From: an uncultured Bacteroidia bacterium
GTDB lineage: Bacteria > Bacteroidota > Bacteroidia > Bacteroidales > UBA932
NCBI GenBank assembly: GCA_902768985.1
Contig: CACXNA010000001.1
Coordinates: 62,001-126,000, forward strand
DNA length: 64,000 bases
Direction: 5' to 3'
The position numbers were made by a program, and so were the translations under genes. The notes under the pieces were generated by a model. That model saw only the letters and a list, made by a program, of their open reading frames with translations, had not been told where the DNA came from and did not search any database. Below, in pieces: positions 63,384 to 64,000 of the stretch (position 1 is its first letter; each line of letters begins with the position of its first letter).

Positions 63384-64000
63384 GAGCGAAGCGACTAAGC
63401 CCCTTCCCGCCGGGAAGGGGTTTGGGGATGGGGTCGTTGGACGACCGTATTTCGACAATCGAGTTGTCGAAATACTCGATACCACGCTGCGCGACGGCGA
63501 GCAGACGGCGGGCGTCTCGTTCAATGCGAACGAGAAGCTGGCCATCGCCCAGCTCCTGCTCGAGGAGCTGAAGGTCGACCGCATCGAGGTTGCGTCCGCC
63601 CGCGTGTCCAAGGGGGAGAGCGAGGCGTTCCGGCGCATCTGCGCCTGGGCCGCCGACGCCGGCTGCCTGGACCGCGTGGAGGCCCTGGGATTCGTGGACG
63701 ACGGCGTGTCCGTGGACTGGATCGCCGACGCCGGCGGCAAGGTGGTCAACATCCTCGCCAAGGGTTCCCTGCGCCACCTGGAGAAGCAGCTGAAGAAGAC
63801 CCCCGAGCAGCACGCCGAGGACATTATCCGCGTGATCGGCCACGCCGGCGTGCGCGGCCTCGCGGTCAACCTCTACCTCGAGGACTGGTCCAACGGCATG
63901 GCCGATTCGCCCGACTACGTGTTCGGCCTGCTGGACAAGCTTCGTTTCCAGCCCATCCAGCATGTGATGCTGCCCGACACTCTTGGTGTGCTCAACCCCT
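63361..64000 (+). CDS. Second LeuA-like (isopropylmalate/citramalate synthase family) enzyme, 3' truncated by window
   Basis: An HMGL-type TIM barrel is evident from [25 protein letters not shown] (63464 onward), continuing through ALGFVDDGVSVDWI to LPDTLGVLNP at the window end. No ATG lies in frame before the conserved start. The frame is open back to 63325, with TTG codons at 63334, 63352 and 63361; 63361 is a placeholder start. The 40 or so codons before VVEILD are made of palindromic repeat sequence, so the gene's natural start seems to have been overwritten. It sits after leuD, where Bacteroidetes often carry a second LeuA/CimA-like gene. Confidence 0.7.
   Translation, partial: MREIDKARSEATKPLPAGKGFGDGVVGRPYFDNRVVEILDTTLRDGEQTAGVSFNANEKLAIAQLLLEELKVDRIEVASARVSKGESEAFRRICAWAADAGCLDRVEALGFVDDGVSVDWIADAGGKVVNILAKGSLRHLEKQLKKTPEQHAEDIIRVIGHAGVRGLAVNLYLEDWSNGMADSPDYVFGLLDKLRFQPIQHVMLPDTLGVLNP
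63382..63472. repeat. Composite palindromic repeat at start of LeuA-like gene
   Basis: Three hairpins in a row: CCCCTTCCC/GGGAAGGGG (63399-63419), GTCGT/ACGAC (63433-63445) and TTTCGACAA/TTGTCGAAA (63450-63472). The GGAGCGAAGCGACTAAGCCC lead-in resembles a dispersed short repeat. It fills the space between the leuD stop and the first conserved codons of the next gene. Confidence 0.7.

Noticed and set aside
63399..63419. CCCCTTCCC/GGGAAGGGG hairpin as a terminator after leuD
   Set aside because: No T-run follows and a related biosynthetic gene continues directly; it reads better as part of a dispersed palindromic repeat.
1..64000. tRNA, rRNA, CRISPR arrays
   Set aside because: No cloverleaf-like sequence, rRNA core sequence or regularly spaced repeat array was recognised on reading; a covariance-model scan would be needed to exclude small RNAs fully.

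Overview
The window looks like a chromosomal segment of a GC-rich member of the Bacteroidetes, most likely Bacteroidales from a gut or rumen-type habitat. The evidence is promoters of the TAnnTTTG (-7) / TTTG (-33) type, almost no Shine-Dalgarno sequences, TonB-dependent and DUF5686-type outer-membrane proteins, a DUF1460 protein, GH8/GH43 xylan-type enzymes and class-typical amino-acid operon layouts. Genus is not determinable from sequence reading alone. About 50 protein genes are supported; no rRNA, tRNA, CRISPR or transposase gene was seen.

Layout: (1) 1-5.6 kb, minus strand: zinc/cadmium efflux genes (a cation diffusion facilitator cut by the window edge and a P1B-type ATPase) bracketing two outer-membrane proteins. 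(2) 5.6-9.2 kb, plus strand: a three-gene hemicellulose operon (sugar-binding-like protein, GH43, GH8) ending in a clear terminator. (3) 9.2-13.7 kb: a visibly more AT-rich island bounded by two inverted copies of a ~165-bp element. It holds a second-type DnaB helicase, a small arginine-deiminase-fold enzyme and two unknown proteins; it is the best candidate for an undescribed system here. (4) 13.9-18.8 kb: a five-gene heterodisulfide-reductase-like (Hdr/Qmo) electron-transfer operon. (5) 18.9-25.4 kb: a stress-signalling run with a (p)ppGpp synthetase, a separate (p)ppGpp hydrolase, a phosphotransferase-like protein, a K+/H+ antiporter, a Cache-SpoIIE-HATPase protein and a STAS protein. It converges on a second antiporter and NagZ. 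(6) 28.1-31.3 kb: a TPP riboswitch controlling a TonB-dependent receptor and PnuT, i.e. thiamine uptake. (7) 31.3-38.4 kb: the complete hisGDCBHAF(IE) operon preceded by a His-rich leader peptide and an attenuator. (8) 38.4-48.3 kb: housekeeping genes (HD hydrolase, HAD phosphatase, ThrE-like exporter, MTA/SAH nucleosidase, Hsp20, glutamate dehydrogenase, a receiver/ATP-grasp protein, DUF1460, PgeF). (9) 48.3-54.9 kb: thrA-thrB-thrC-asd-purU. (10) 55.0-64 kb: ilvD-ilvB-ilvN-ilvC-leuA-leuC-leuD and a second LeuA-like synthase truncated by the window end.

Taken together the window is dominated by amino-acid biosynthesis (His, Thr, Ile/Val/Leu, Glu), with alarmone and anti-sigma type signalling nearby. 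Many genes carry a TAnnTTTG box only 4-11 nt before the start codon, which points to leaderless or nearly leaderless transcripts.
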